Assembly: GCF_034702125.1 (NCBI RefSeq)
Contig: NC_085871.1
Location: 31,718,234-31,782,233, forward strand
Source: Engraulis encrasicolus
Taxonomy: Eukaryota > Chordata > Actinopteri > Clupeiformes > Engraulidae
Direction of reading: 5' to 3'
Length of the DNA stretch: 64,000 bases
Shown here: positions 40,556 through 51,460 of the stretch, piece after piece
Layout: every line of letters begins with the position of its first letter
Position numbering within the stretch: the stretch's first letter is position 1
Notes under the pieces: model-generated
The model's database searches: none
What the model saw: only the letters and a program-made list of their open reading frames with translations
What the model was told of the DNA's origin: nothing
Made by a program: the position numbers and the translations under genes

Positions 40556-40934
40556 GTGTGCCTGAATTTGTACCCATTGTATGCCCATCTCTATTCGTCT
40601 GTGTGTGGACATCTGTGTCTCTGTATGTGTGTACACATGCAGGCGTGTGTGCGTGTAGCTGCCAGTGGCTGTACAGTACAGTAGAAGCAGAGATTCTTTA
40701 AGTAGAGATATGCCAACATAATAGGTTGCTATGGGCACCTAACATGACCAGGTTCCGGTCTGCCTAAGGGGGCGTGTCATAATACTCCTAGCATTGAATA
40801 GAACAGTCCTTAGGTCTGTCTAGGTCTGCCTAAAGGGGTATTTCCCCCCCCTCCCCCTTGCAATAATAGAACCCGGAAACAATGGGCCAATGGAACCTCT
40901 CTCTCTCTATTCTCTCTGGTAGAAGGGGCTAAAA

Positions 40935-41127
40935 CAGTGGTCTCTAATACTCCTCAAGGGCCCAATTGTGTAGCGCAAATGAGGCTGAGGGTCAAACAAA
41001 TCACCCAAACGTATGGCTGAGGTATGGAGCACATGTATGCTTTCATTTGTTCCAATCTCATGGCGGGCCAAATATTTGCCATGCCCGGGCCGGATCTGGT
41101 CCGCAGCCGTCCATTTGGAGACCACTG
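40935..41127. mobile_element. hAT-like MITE, 193 bp
   Basis: Ends cagtggtctctaatactcc and tttggagaccactg are inverted; the body contains ggcgggcca, gcccgggccgg. No exact duplication in the flanks. Confidence 0.65.
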
Positions 41128-41220
41128 GCTCTGTCTGGGAAGGATAATTCAGCAGCTGCCAGCAGCAGGGTTAATCACCAGGCCTCCTTTCAGCACCCTG
41201 TCTTCTCTGTGTAGCTTGCC

Positions 41221-41224
<4 letters not shown>

Positions 41225-41281
<57 letters not shown>
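41225..41281 (+). repeat. (GT)n microsatellite
   Basis: About 28 units. Confidence 0.97.
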
Positions 41282-41284
<3 letters not shown>

Positions 41285-41421
41285 TCGCATGCGTATAGCT
41301 ATACACTTTTTAGCTTGGCAGGAGTTTCTGCTTGAAGAGGTAAACACCTCACCCCAGTTCTTACAGCATTGTGGCTTTTCAAGCCAGCCAATTATATAGC
41401 TCTGAATACAGAACCGCTGCC

Positions 41422-41605
<184 letters not shown>

Positions 41606-41607
<2 letters not shown>

Positions 41608-43159
41608 GGTAATTATACATCTTACAGTCGCACAGAATCTCTGACTGCACATTCATGTGACCAAGGTCTCCTTATACAGTCCGCAACTCTAGGTCAATAG
41701 CTCAGTGCAATCACATCTGTATATGGGCTCAGGGAGGATATTTACCAACATTCTGAAATCTGAAAGGTGTCATACCTAACATTTGTAACCCTAAATCTCA
41801 CTCCCATCTGTCACGTACTATTCACAGGTACCCTCTGGCACGGGAGAGTAGGTGTCCAGCCATTTAGCTAAAGAGCTAGGCTGATAACTCACCACTATCA
41901 CGTCTGTACTCGGCTTCGGAAAGGGAGATTTACTAATGCTCCAACACCAATACTGTATCTGCTAGATTATATGTGTTACATACTGCACATGCATAAGAAC
42001 TTCAAATATGTTGCTCCATAGTGGCAGCTATTGTCATCCATCCCATGCCACTCTGTTCACATGCCCCTCCACATTATGGCAGGAGTTTACTCAAGTTGCC
42101 AAACAACCAACCAATTAGCCAAAATGGGATAGGCATGAGGGAGGTGGCTGGAGAATGGTGACACACCCCATACAAGCACAACACTAAACGTTAGGGATCA
42201 CAAACGTTTCAGTAACACTTTACATTATGAATGGTAATTTCAATATAATTCTATGGTAATAACTATTTATTACTAGTAATAACAAAAAAGATTACCATGC
42301 AGTCTCCATTGCAATTACTCTGCACCTTCTAGGAAAATAACAATGCAAACAGCTGTCAATTGTAACAGTAACATGTACATGGTTGCAGTCATGTGTTATG
42401 CTGTAACATCAAAGAGATGAAAGAGACTAACCAACCAACCTTTATGGACTTCAAAGAGTGTGTGAGGAACCTTCAAACTATCAATTTGTTATACAAGTAT
42501 TTAGGTTTCCTCAGATAAAATGTGGCTTCTTCTGAAAACATTTAGGGGTTCCTTCACAGTGGCTTTTGGAGCTTTTAGTTTTTTGTACCATTTTTACAGT
42601 GTAGAGTGTCTGTTTATTATACGTGTATATGAAGCGATTTTGATGACATGAATGAGGTATATGGAAGATTATGGATTACATATGGTATGGAAAACAATGT
42701 TGGTATCATCTTGCTTATTTTATTATTATTTTTTCATCTTTAATATGACAGGACAGATAAAGGGTTGTATAGAAAATGTTTGGGAGAGAGATATCCATTA
42801 TAGCCATGTGTATTTTCTATAATTGTCATGCTGTTAGTGTCACTTCATGTGAATCTCATCATTCTATCATCATTTCTTTGGAACATTTAGTTCTGTAATG
42901 GTTTGATTAACGACATATGCTATTTAATGAGTTGACCTAGAATTAGACTCCACTATAATTCATCTCGTTAGTAATCTGATGTCACATGACAGAATGAAGT
43001 CTCCAGTGAACAGACCATGAGTATCTGATTCCAATTTTTTTTCTCTTTGTTATTATTGTATTACTGTGTTTCACAAATGCTTATTAAGTTAAATAATGAT
43101 GGCTTGCTTGACATGCTAAAATCATCATTAAGGCGACAAGCCGACAACCTGCGGAAGGA
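41606..43159. other. Spacer without recognisable features
   Basis: Unique AT-rich sequence. A segment near 42213 (agtaacactttacattatga) resembles a common fish repeat, not resolved further. Confidence 0.5.
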
Positions 43160-43219
43160 ATGTGTGTGTGTGTGAGTGTGTGTGTATGAGTGTGTGTGTG
43201 TGTGAGAGAGAGAGAGTGT

Positions 43220-43295
<76 letters not shown>
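43160..43295 (+). repeat. (GT)n(GA)n compound microsatellite
   Basis: GT with gagtg interruptions, then about 45 GA units. Confidence 0.97.
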
Positions 43296-43297
<2 letters not shown>

Positions 43298-44171
43298 TGC
43301 CTTGAGCATCAGAACTATTTTTCTCTTTTCTGAACAGCCCAGTTAATATATTAAATAAATAAATTCCAATAGATAGCCTATCATAAGCCTGTCAGCAAGT
43401 CTACTTTATTAAAACTGCACTTATCTGACAGTCTTCCGCAATACCAATATTACTTTTAAACTTAATAGGGCCAACCGATATAATTGTATAACTTTGCAGA
43501 CTACTACTTTTCTCACCACCCCTCGCTCTTACCTTCTCTCACTTCCATTACACTTGTTTCTTTTTTCCACTATTGCCCCCCCCCCTTTTTATTTTCATTA
43601 ATTGATTTCTTAATTTTGTCTTCTGTCTGTTTCACTATTTGTCATTATGCTGTTTTTCTTCTTGTTTATTTGCATTTTCAATCCTTCCTGAACCCCCCCC
43701 CCCCCCCTTCTCTCACTCTCTGTCTCTCTCTCCCTCTCACAAAGCATCGCTGTTGGCACTGTCAGCCATTTTTTTTAATTTCCTCTCAACCCCTCTAGCG
43801 TAGCCGACTTCTCCATCCATTAATTAATGGTGACACTTCATTTCATCAAAGCCTAATTTAAGAGCAAAGTGTAATTTTGATGACAGCCACCAAGGTACAG
43901 GGGTTGAAAGTTGCGATTATTGAATCATTTTCTTTTTATTTGAAAAATGACAGTGGACTCTTTTTCTCTCATGTAGGTATGACAGCTCCTTTTGTGTCGA
44001 CTGTTGTGTATATGAATAAAAAGATGGCCAATCTCTTCATGTTGCCATGGCGCCGCATCGTTCGGCTGCCTTTCTGGTGACTCCTACACCTGAGCATCTT
44101 TTAAAACTTATTTTTATGGAATTAAACCATATTTATCTTGCAATTTTGTTGTATCTATGATCGCATGTATG
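43296..44171. other. Spacer upstream of the Ty3/gypsy element
   Basis: Pyrimidine-rich sequence with poly-C runs (43578-43586 and 43691-43706); no coding signal is recognised. Confidence 0.5.
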
Positions 44172-44406
44172 GAAAGCTGTCATGAGCACTCTCTCTCCCT
44201 GGTAGCAACCTTAATTGCATTCAATTCTCTGCCACTCTGCTCACTCTCTCCCTACTCTGCCTAACGAGCTCCACCTGGCTCCGCCCTGCTCTGCTCTTGT
44301 TACCTGGCCAGCTGCACTGCATTTCCCACTCACCATCCTCACCTTGCCTCACTCTGTTCTAATTACTCTGCCAGCTGCACTGCATTTCCCCACTAACCTC
44401 TCCCAG

Positions 44407-44412
44407 TATATC
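44407..44412 (+). promoter_or_regulatory. TATA-like element of the LTR promoter
   Basis: The sequence tatatc occurs before a T-rich run and sits about 230 bp into the LTR. Its position and context fit an RNA polymerase II core promoter for genomic retrotransposon RNA. The match to TATA is imperfect and transcription was not tested. Confidence 0.4.
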
Positions 44413-44966
44413 AAGCCCTGTTTTTCAGCCAAGCCCTGTCAGATCGTCTTCAAACCCGGACCAGTAACCTGCCTGTCTGCGCTCTGACTCCTGTTTGTGA
44501 TACCAATCCTTTCTTGACTGCCTCCTTGTTCTACTACCCCGACTATCCCGACCTGCCTTCTGGATCTCGACTACTCTCCGATCTTCAGCCCCTCCGGTAA
44601 CTCGATTCTGCCTTCTGTCTCTCACCACGATATTTGCCCAGCCCTGATCTGTACTTCTGCCTGCCATTCATATTGCTGTTGTGTGTGTGTTCCCCCAGGT
44701 CTCCGACCACCAGATGAGCGAGCCCAGACGCTTCACCACCCTCAGCCCGATACGCCGCTCCATCACTGGGGGACACACACACTAAGCACTTGGACTGGAC
44801 ACCCCCGGACATTTGGTGACCCCCGGAGCCCAGGTAACCCACAGGACCCTGAAAAACCCCAGAACCCCAAGCACCCCTGGAACCCCTGACACCCCTGGCA
44901 CTCCTAGCACCCCTGGAACCGGAACCTCTCAAGATCCACTCACTCCTCTTCCCCCCTGAACCCTTC

Positions 44967-44972
44967 AATAAA
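44967..44972 (+). terminator. AATAAA polyadenylation signal in the 5' LTR (copy at 50533-50538)
   Basis: A canonical AATAAA hexamer sits near the end of each LTR. The 3' copy would direct polyadenylation of the genomic RNA; the 5' copy must be bypassed or lie too close to the cap. Confidence 0.6.
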
Positions 44973-45021
44973 CAACTCTGAATTTGAACTTGCGCTCTTG
45001 GGTCGTCTTCTGTCCGTGACA

Positions 45022-45037
45022 GAACGATCTGACCATC
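45022..45037 (+). other. Primer-binding-site region and leader of the retrotransposon
   Basis: Only 16 bases separate the end of the 5' LTR from the first ATG of gag (45038). Minus-strand priming must start in or next to this stretch. I cannot match it confidently to the 3' end of a specific tRNA, so the primer is not assigned. Confidence 0.45.
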
Positions 45038-46211
45038 ATGGACCCAGCGCACCCCCTGACCACTATGGAGGAAGAGCCAGAGATGACTGCCCTACAGCGT
45101 TTGGAGCGCACTGAGGGAGACATCAATCGGATGGCCGGCGACATCGTTTCCCTTCTCCAGCTAGGCAACCAACAACAACAGCAATAATTCAACCAGCAGC
45201 AACAACAGATCCAGCAGCAACAGCAACAGCTTCAGCAGCAGCAGCAACAGTTTCAGCTACAACAGCAAGAGTTTCAACTGCAGCAACAACAGCTAGCCCA
45301 AGCCCTGCAACTACTCTCAAACCCGGCTACTCCACCTGCACCCACCCCTGGTTCTTCTGTTCCTGTACCACCGACACTCCTTCATCCCTCCGCTGGAGCT
45401 TCTCCAGATGCCCTAGGTCCCAATGCTGCAGGCCCGGCAGTGCTGCCACCAGATCCCCACACTGAACCAAAGATTGGGAACCCGGAACGTTTCGATGGGA
45501 ACCAGAAGCAAGTAAGGCCATTCTTGAGCAGCTGCCGAATCCAGTTCGCACTACAGCCCAGGACCTTCTCAACGGAGGGAGCCAAGGTGGGGTATGTCAT
45601 CACCCATCTCACCGGCCGAGCTCGGTTGTGGGGAACGGCAGAATTCGACCGGCAAACCCCAGCCTGTGCCTCCTTCAGTGCCTTTGAGGAGGAGATGTTA
45701 AAGGTCTTTGACCTAGGCTCGCCAACAGCCGAAGCGTCACAAGCTCTGCTCACCATCCGTCAGGGCAATCGGACAGTGGCAGACTTCTCCATTGACTTTC
45801 GTACCCTGGCCAGTCAAAGCTCGTTTAACTCAGAGGCACTGGTGCAAGCCTTCCTCCACAGCTTGGCGGACTATATCAAAGACGAGCTTGTTTCTCATGA
45901 CCCGCCCTCAACACTTGATGCCGTCATTGACCTTGCCGTCCGCATTGACCGCCGTATACACCCGGAGGAGGGAGAAGGGGCGTCTCAGTCAACCTGCCAT
46001 CCGCACTCGGGTTGATATCTCCTCTGCCCAGCCCCTGCCTGTCAAGTCCCAAAGTCAACTCAATCAGCCTGAGGCCATGGAGATTGGCCGTGCCTCTCTG
46101 ACTCCCGAGGAGCGTCGGCGCCGTCTAAGCTCCAACCTTTGCCTCTACTGTGGTGGTGAAAATCACCGTGTCGCCAACTGTCCGGCAAAAGCCGCAGCTC
46201 ACCAGGTGTAG
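45038..46211 (+). pseudogene. gag: Gag of the Ty3/gypsy element, disrupted
   Basis: Gag is the structural protein that would package element RNA into particles. Translation from the ATG at 45038 opens with 49 residues and meets a TAA at 45185-45187 inside a glutamine-rich coiled region encoded by CAG/CAA runs (about 45165-45310). The same frame continues open to a TGA at 46013-46015 and encodes a typical retrotransposon Gag capsid-like domain (about 45470-45960). The zinc knuckle (CX2CX4HX4C, about 46135-46185) lies one frame over and ends with TAG at 46209-46211, so a frameshift falls between about 45955 and 46012. The nonsense codon and frameshift make this copy a pseudogene, unless they are sequencing errors. 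Confidence 0.85.
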
Positions 46212-46222
46212 GGGAGATCCGG

Positions 46223-47875
46223 GTGAGCTCAACAAATCTTCAGTCTCCCCCCATCCGAAAAACCCTGCTTCATCTCCGCCTTCAGCTTTCCGACACGACT
46301 CATACATTGGCCGCCCTTGTGGATTCCGGAGCCGAAGCAAACATCATGGACCCTGAGCTTGCACGGCAACTGGGCGTGAACCATCATCAACTGACACAAC
46401 CCATTCCTGCACGAGCCCTGGATGGGCATCATCTTGGCACGGTCACTCACATCTCCGCCCCTGTGACAATTCTTTTGTCAGGAAACCACCAGGAGTCCAT
46501 TCAGTTTCACCTCCTACACTCACCTGGCCAACCACTCATTCTCGGATACCCGTGGCTCCGTCAGCACAACCCCCACATCGACTGGGAGACAGGAACAGTC
46601 CGTGAGTGGGGAAGGAGTTGTCACCAGACCTGTTTAAGGGGGGCCACCCTGCCCGTTCACCGGGAAATATCTAACGCTACCCCCGACATATCCAATGTTC
46701 CGGCCTGTTACCACAGCCTGAAAGAGGTGTTCAACAAATCCAAGGCGACATCTCTACCCCCACACAGACCCTATGACTGCGCGATTGATCTCCTGCCTGG
46801 CACAGCACCTCCCAAGGGTTGTCTTTATTCACTGTCAGCCCCGGAAAGAAAGGCCATGGAAGACTACATTAATGACTCTCTTGCCGCCGGGATAATCAGA
46901 CCGTCATCTTCCCCCGCAGGAGCGGGATTCTTCTTCGTCGGCAAGAAGGACGGTTCTCTTCGTCCATGCATAGATTACCGGGGTCTGAATGACATCACGG
47001 TTAAGAATCGCTACCCACTGCCCTTACTTTCGTCTGCCTTCGAACTGCTGCAGGGAGCCACCGTATTCACAAAGCTGGACCTTCGCAATGCCTACCATCT
47101 GGTGCGAGTGAGAGAGGGAGACGAATGGAAGACAGCCTTCAACACACCAACCGGCCACTATGAATACCTCGTCATGCCCTTCGGCCTCACCAATGCCCCA
47201 GCAGTTTTTCAAGCCCTAGTGAATGATATCCTCAGGGACATGCTAAATAAATTCGTATTTGTGTACCTTGACGATATTTTAATATTCTCAAAGACTCTGT
47301 CAGAACACACGCACCATGTCCAGTTGGTCCTGCGCCGCCTGCTGGAGAACTCTCTTTTCGTGAAGGCAGAGAAGTGCGAGTTCCATGCAAAAACTGTTTC
47401 ATTCCTGGGGTATGTGGTGACCGAGGGCAGCATTCAGATGGATCTCACGAAGGTGTCGGCTGTCACCTCCTGGCCAGTTCCTGAGTCTCGGAAGAAGTTG
47501 CAACAGTTCTTGGGCTTTGCGAACTTTTATAGAAGGTTCATCAGAAACTATAGCACAGTGGCTGCACCACTCACGGCGCTAACCAGCACTAAACAACCGT
47601 ACCAATGGACAGCAGCTGCTGACAAGGCCTTCAATATCCTCAAGACACGTTTCACTTCTGCTCCCATCCTCCAGATGCCAGATGCAGCAAGGCAGTTTGT
47701 GGTGGAGGTAGATGCTTCGGACGTGGGAGTGGGTGCAGTGCTTTCTCAAAGAGCAGCTGAGGATGGCAAGATGCACCCCTGTGCCTTCTACTCCCGTCGG
47801 CTAACCCCTGCCGAATGCAACTACGACATTGGGAACCGCGAGCTGTTGGCTGTCAAGCTCGCCCTTGAAGAATAG
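46223..47875 (+). CDS. pol: Pol, N-terminal part: protease, reverse transcriptase, start of RNase H
   Basis: The 550-codon frame is open from 46160, overlapping the gag zinc-knuckle frame by 52 nt; the listed start is a GTG, not a proven initiation site. Domains by residue: aspartic protease motif DSGA (34-37); reverse transcriptase with the first catalytic Asp in LDLRNAY (286) and YLDD (348-351); the RT thumb/connection with the [11 protein letters not shown] motif (430-440); then RNase H starting near VEVDASD (494-500), with catalytic Asp 497 and Glu 540. The frame ends in a TAG at 47873-47875, inside RNase H. The same frame resumes immediately with the rest of RNase H, so this is an internal nonsense codon and not the natural end. 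Expression relative to gag would need a -1 shift or reflects an indel; I see no canonical slippery heptamer. Confidence 0.9.
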   Translation: MSSTNLQSPPIRKTLLHLRLQLSDTTHTLAALVDSGAEANIMDPELARQLGVNHHQLTQPIPARALDGHHLGTVTHISAPVTILLSGNHQESIQFHLLHSPGQPLILGYPWLRQHNPHIDWETGTVREWGRSCHQTCLRGATLPVHREISNATPDISNVPACYHSLKEVFNKSKATSLPPHRPYDCAIDLLPGTAPPKGCLYSLSAPERKAMEDYINDSLAAGIIRPSSSPAGAGFFFVGKKDGSLRPCIDYRGLNDITVKNRYPLPLLSSAFELLQGATVFTKLDLRNAYHLVRVREGDEWKTAFNTPTGHYEYLVMPFGLTNAPAVFQALVNDILRDMLNKFVFVYLDDILIFSKTLSEHTHHVQLVLRRLLENSLFVKAEKCEFHAKTVSFLGYVVTEGSIQMDLTKVSAVTSWPVPESRKKLQQFLGFANFYRRFIRNYSTVAAPLTALTSTKQPYQWTAAADKAFNILKTRFTSAPILQMPDAARQFVVEVDASDVGVGAVLSQRAAEDGKMHPCAFYSRRLTPAECNYDIGNRELLAVKLALEE

Positions 47876-49663
47876 CGGCACTGGTTAGAGGGGTCAAAGG
47901 AACCATTCATAGTGTGGACAGACCTCAAAAACCTGGAGTATATCCAAACAGCCAGGAGGCTGAACTCCCGTCAACAGCGGTGGTCTCTGTTCTTTACCCG
48001 CTTCAATTTCACGCTCTCCTACCGCCCGGGATCTCGCAACATCAAACCTGATGCCCTTTCCCGGATGTTTCAGAAGGACGAGACCACTGCCATGACAGCC
48101 CCCATTCTTCCCAGCCAATTTGTCGTAGCGGCCCTCACCTGGGAGATCGAGAAGCAGGTCATGGAGGCTCTTCGGGACCAGCCAGGCCCAAGCACCAGCG
48201 CCCCCAACCGTCTGTTTGTTCCAGCAAATCTCAGGTCACCTGTGATACAGTGGGGGCACGAATCCCGTCTGGCCTGTCATCCCGGCATCACTCGCACCCT
48301 TCATCTGGTCCGCCAGCGGTTCTGGTGGCGGCGGATGAGACGGGATGTCCGAGAATTCATCCGAGCTTGTCCCACTTGTAACCGAAACAAGACCCCCAAC
48401 CAGCCTCCTGCTGGGTTGCTGCAACCCCTACTCATACCCAAGAGGCCCTGGTCCCACGTTTCACTGGACTTTGTTACGGGTCTTCCGCCCTCTGACGGAC
48501 ACACAGTCATCCTTACCATTGTTGACCGCTTTAGTAAGATGACCCACTTCGTGCCCCTTCCCAAACTACCCTCTGCTAAGGAGACCGCCCAGGTGGTCCT
48601 GGAACAGGTGGTCCTGGAACAGGTGTTTCGTATCCATGGCCTACCCCAGGATGTAGTGTCAGACCGGGGCCCGCAATTCTCAGCAACCTTTTGGAAGGAG
48701 TTCTGTCATCTCCTTGGGGCCACCGCCAGCCTATCGTCTGGATTCCACCCGCAGTCAAACGGCCAAACTGAACGCATGAACCAGGAGCTGGAGAAGGCAC
48801 TGAGGTGCGTGGCCTCCCAAAATCCCCGGGCCTGGGCTCAACACCTGCTCTGGGTGGAATATGCCCATAATTCACTCACCAGTTCCTCCACCGGTTTCTC
48901 CCCCTTTCAGTGTGTCTACGGGTATCAACCTCCACTGTTTGCCAGCCAGGAAGCGGATGCCACCTGTCCGTCTGCTCTTGCGTATGCCCGCCGCTGCCGC
49001 CGCACTTGGGCCCAGGCTCGCACTGTGCTCCTGAAGTCTGGAACCAGCTACGCCGTCGGTGCCAACCGACGGAGGACCCCAGCACCTACTTACCGGGTTG
49101 GTCAGAAGGTCTGGCTGTCTGCCCGGGATCTGCCGCTGCGGGTTGAATCACGAAAGCTGGCCCCTCGCTTCATTGGTCCTTTTCCTGTGCAGAAAGTCAT
49201 CAGTCCAACAGCGGTCCGGCTTCAGTTGCCCGCTTCCATGCGGGTCCACCCCACCTTCCACGTCTCCAAGGTCAAGCCGGTCCATGAAAGTCCCCTGGTC
49301 CCTGCAGCTCCGGCGCCGCCTCCTCCGCGCCTCGTAGATGGCGGTCCTGTCTTCACCGTCCGGCGGCTGCTCCGCTCTAGGCGAAGGGGTAGGGGTCTCC
49401 AGTACCTCGTTGACTGGGAGGGATATGGTCCAGAGGAGAGGACCTGGATCCCGGCCAGGAGGATAGTGGACCGGACCCTCATCACTGACTTCCACCGACT
49501 ACATCCTGATCAGCCTGCAATCCGTAGGGGCCGTCCAAGAGGGGTCCCTAGCCGTCCTGCCAACCCTGCTCCTGTCTCAGTGCCTGTCCTGTCTCCCGAC
49601 CGTGACCCTCCAGCTCCTTCTGAGGATGAGGATATTCACTCGGACCGCTCGGAAGAGTTCTGA
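47876..49663 (+). CDS. pol: Pol, C-terminal part: end of RNase H, integrase, chromodomain
   Basis: This continues the frame of the upstream pol segment after the TAG at 47873. The first ATG is at 47912. Counted from that ATG (583 residues): end of RNase H with the [15 protein letters not shown] motif (37-51); integrase zinc domain H116, H123, C153, C156; integrase core triad D186, D251, E287 with 35 residues between the last two; GPY/F-like module (about 420-430); chromodomain (about 478-530) with [15 protein letters not shown]. Chromodomains of this class steer integration to particular chromatin. A 15-nt tandem duplication repeats VVLEQ twice (228-237) in the core. The ORF ends about 80 bp before the 3' LTR, and no env follows. 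Confidence 0.92.
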   Translation, partial: RHWLEGSKEPFIVWTDLKNLEYIQTARRLNSRQQRWSLFFTRFNFTLSYRPGSRNIKPDALSRMFQKDETTAMTAPILPSQFVVAALTWEIEKQVMEALRDQPGPSTSAPNRLFVPANLRSPVIQWGHESRLACHPGITRTLHLVRQRFWWRRMRRDVREFIRACPTCNRNKTPNQPPAGLLQPLLIPKRPWSHVSLDFVTGLPPSDGHTVILTIVDRFSKMTHFVPLPKLPSAKETAQVVLEQVVLEQVFRIHGLPQDVVSDRGPQFSATFWKEFCHLLGATASLSSGFHPQSNGQTERMNQELEKALRCVASQNPRAWAQHLLWVEYAHNSLTSSSTGFSPFQCVYGYQPPLFASQEADATCPSALAYARRCRRTWAQARTVLLKSGTSYAVGANRRRTPAPTYRVGQKVWLSARDLPLRVESRKLAPRFIGPFPVQKVISPTAVRLQLPASMRVHPTFHVSKVKPVHESPLVPAAPAPPPPRLVDGGPVFTVRRLLRSRRRGRGLQYLVDWEGYGPEERTWIPARRIVDRTLITDFHRLHPDQPAIRRGRPRGVPSRPANPAPVSVPVLSPDRDPPAPSEDEDIHSDRSEEF

Positions 49664-49730
49664 CCCGCCGCCTGCTCCCCTCCACCCTCCCGGCATGATG
49701 TTGTTCTCTGGACTTCTGGGGCCGTCCCTT

Positions 49731-49740
49731 GGAGGGGGGG
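49731..49740 (+). other. Polypurine tract (plus-strand primer)
   Basis: A G-rich purine run (ggaggggggg) lies three bases before the 3' LTR. This is the expected position of the RNase H-resistant primer for plus-strand DNA synthesis in LTR retrotransposons. Confidence 0.8.
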
Positions 49741-49743
49741 TCC

Positions 49744-50587
49744 TGTCATGAGCACTCTCTCTCCCTGGTAGCAACCTTAATTGCATTCAATTCTCTGAAA
49801 CTCTGCTCACTCTCTCCCTACTCTGCCTAACGAGCTCCACCTGGCTCCGCCCTGCTCTGCTCTTGTTACCTGGCCAGCTGCACTGCATTTCCCACTCACC
49901 ATCCTCACCTTGCCTCACTCTGTTCTAATTACTCTGCCAGCTGCACTGCATTTCCCCACTAACCTCTCCCAGTATATCAAGCCCTGTTTTTCAGCCAAGC
50001 CCTGTCAGATCGTCTTCAAACCCGGACCAGTAACCTGCCTGTCTGCGCTCTGACTCCTGTTTGTGATACCAATCCTTTCTTGACTGCCTCCTTGTTCTAC
50101 TACCCCGACTATCCCGACCTGCCTTCTGGATCTCGACTACTCTCCGATCTTCAGCCCCTCCGGTAACTCGATTCTGCCTTCTGTCTCTCACCACGATATT
50201 TGCCCAGCCCTGATCTGTACTTCTGCCTGCCATTCATATTGCTGTTGTGTGTGTGTTCCCCCAGGTCTCCGACCACCAGATGAGCGAGCCCAGACGCTTC
50301 ACCACCCTCAGCCCGATACGCCGCTCCATCACTGGGGGACACACACACTAAGCACTTGGACTGGACACCCCCGGACATTTGGTGACCCCCGGAGCCCAGG
50401 TAACCCACAGGACCCTGAAAAACCCCAGAACCCCAAGCACCCCTGGAACCCCTGACACCCCTGGCACTCCTAGCACCCCTGGAACCGGAACCTCTCAAGA
50501 TCCACTCACTCCTCTTCCCCCCTGAACCCTTCAATAAACAACTCTGAATTTGAACTTGCGCTCTTGGGTCGTCTTCTGTCCGTGACA
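49744..50587 (+). repeat. 3' LTR of the Ty3/gypsy element
   Basis: 844 bp, same length as the 5' LTR and identical apart from the two-base difference early in the repeat. The TATA-like site falls at 49973-49978 and the AATAAA signal at 50533-50538, each exactly 5566 bp from its 5' counterpart. The polypurine tract lies three bases upstream. The right flank repeats the 6-bp target sequence gaaagc. Confidence 0.96.
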
Positions 50588-50593
50588 GAAAGC

Positions 50594-51171
50594 ACTTTTA
50601 AGTGCTGTCTACAGCGTCAATTCGTGATGAAGTTTTGTTAATTTCACAGAGATGTCCAGACCACAGCGTTAGCGGAATTACTATGGAGACGAAATGCGTT
50701 TTCCAGAGGGGAAATGAGTCGTTGGAGCTAGGATGGATCTGACAGCTCTTCTGTCTCATGTCGGCGGATATCAACTGATAGACAAGTAGGCTACATCGTG
50801 GTGAAGGACAAGTGGTGCGATGATGTCATTTTGTCAACCTGTGAGTTCAACAGCTCACCTCACCCGGGGGAGCGCCTCCCTTCCCCACTTTACGGAAAGC
50901 GTCTGCTACGCCTTCAAATAGGATTCCACCCTCTCTACAACTATGGACTATGGAGTTCACCAGACTGCCATTTCACTGCAATGGCCTACAAGGTTGGTTG
51001 TATGTGACAAATAAATTACTCTCCCTTTCTCTCTCTCTCTCTCTCTGAATATCCTGGGACTGGGCCTGAGGTGTAGGCTTTCACACGGCAGAACATGTCT
51101 GGTTGTCTTGGTGATCACTTCACACACTTCCAAGTAGAAGAAAATCACTGCTGATTTTTCCCCTTTCGCAT
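50594..51171. other. Spacer downstream of the Ty3/gypsy element
   Basis: Continuation of the insertion-site sequence. A 69-codon ORF (50798-51007) contains KWCDDV, faintly reminiscent of LINE endonuclease regions, but too short to call. A short CT run is at 51023-51046. Confidence 0.3.
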
Positions 51172-51427
51172 CAATTTTTTTCTCTTTTCTTTTCTTCTCT
51201 GTTATTCACTTTTTTATGACTGTGTTTGTCCTTCTCTTCTCACATGTCCATGCATGCATACTTCATATCCAGCCTACCATTCTCTCACCTCTCTTGACAT
51301 CAATTATTTTTCTCTTCACTTTCCTGCTCTGTTCTTCACTTTTATTACTGTGCTTGTCCTTGTCTTCTCACATGTCCATGCATGCATACTTCATATCCAG
51401 CCTACCACTCTCCCACCTATTTTCTCT
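51172..51427 (+). repeat. 128-bp tandem duplication
   Basis: cacatgtccatgcatgcata with the following cttcatatccagcctacca occurs at 51241 and 51369; the upstream ttctctgtt-ttcactttt part also repeats. Two units, period 128. Confidence 0.85.
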
Positions 51428-51460
51428 TCAAATTGTACTTGCATACTTACTGTATATTCA

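Larger units (their letters stand above)
44178..45021 (+). repeat. 5' LTR of the Ty3/gypsy element
   Basis: 844-bp direct repeat, matching 49744-50587 except for two adjacent bases. It begins TGTCATG and ends CGTGACA, giving a 5-bp TGTCA/TGACA terminal inversion. A TATA-like tatatc (44407-44412) followed by a pyrimidine-rich stretch is the likely promoter core. An AATAAA polyadenylation signal sits at 44967-44972, about 50 bp before the LTR end. A pyrimidine-rich 5' half and an internal array of CCC-CTGG-AA type units (about 44840-44930) are also visible. Confidence 0.96.
44172..50593 (+). mobile_element. Full-length Ty3/gypsy chromovirus LTR retrotransposon with target-site duplication
   Basis: This is a complete LTR retrotransposon. 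It has two 844-bp LTRs (44178-45021 and 49744-50587) starting TGTCA and ending TGACA, a gag region, and a pol in the order protease, reverse transcriptase, RNase H, integrase, chromodomain. That order plus the C-terminal chromodomain defines Ty3/gypsy chromoviruses; no envelope ORF is present. The 6-mer gaaagc lies directly outside both LTRs (44172-44177 and 50588-50593) and is the target-site duplication. The LTRs differ only at two adjacent bases near 44232 (cc versus aa), so the insertion is recent. The coding region carries two in-frame stops and at least one frameshift, so the copy looks unable to make a full Gag-Pol by itself. Confidence 0.97.

Noticed and set aside
44425..45052. Minus-strand ORFs of 80-155 codons in and beside the LTRs
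   Set aside because: The same 80-codon ORF occurs in both LTRs and is antisense to a GC-rich repeat. No domain or codon support.
48301..49495. Antisense ORFs under pol (87-115 codons)
   Set aside because: Shadow frames of the integrase/chromodomain coding sequence.
44178..50587. Retrovirus with env gene
   Set aside because: Only about 80 bp separate the chromodomain end from the 3' LTR; domain order is Ty3/gypsy and a chromodomain is present.
50798..51007. LINE endonuclease fragment
   Set aside because: A single KWCDDV-like string in a 69-codon ORF is not enough; no adjacent RT or 3' tail found.
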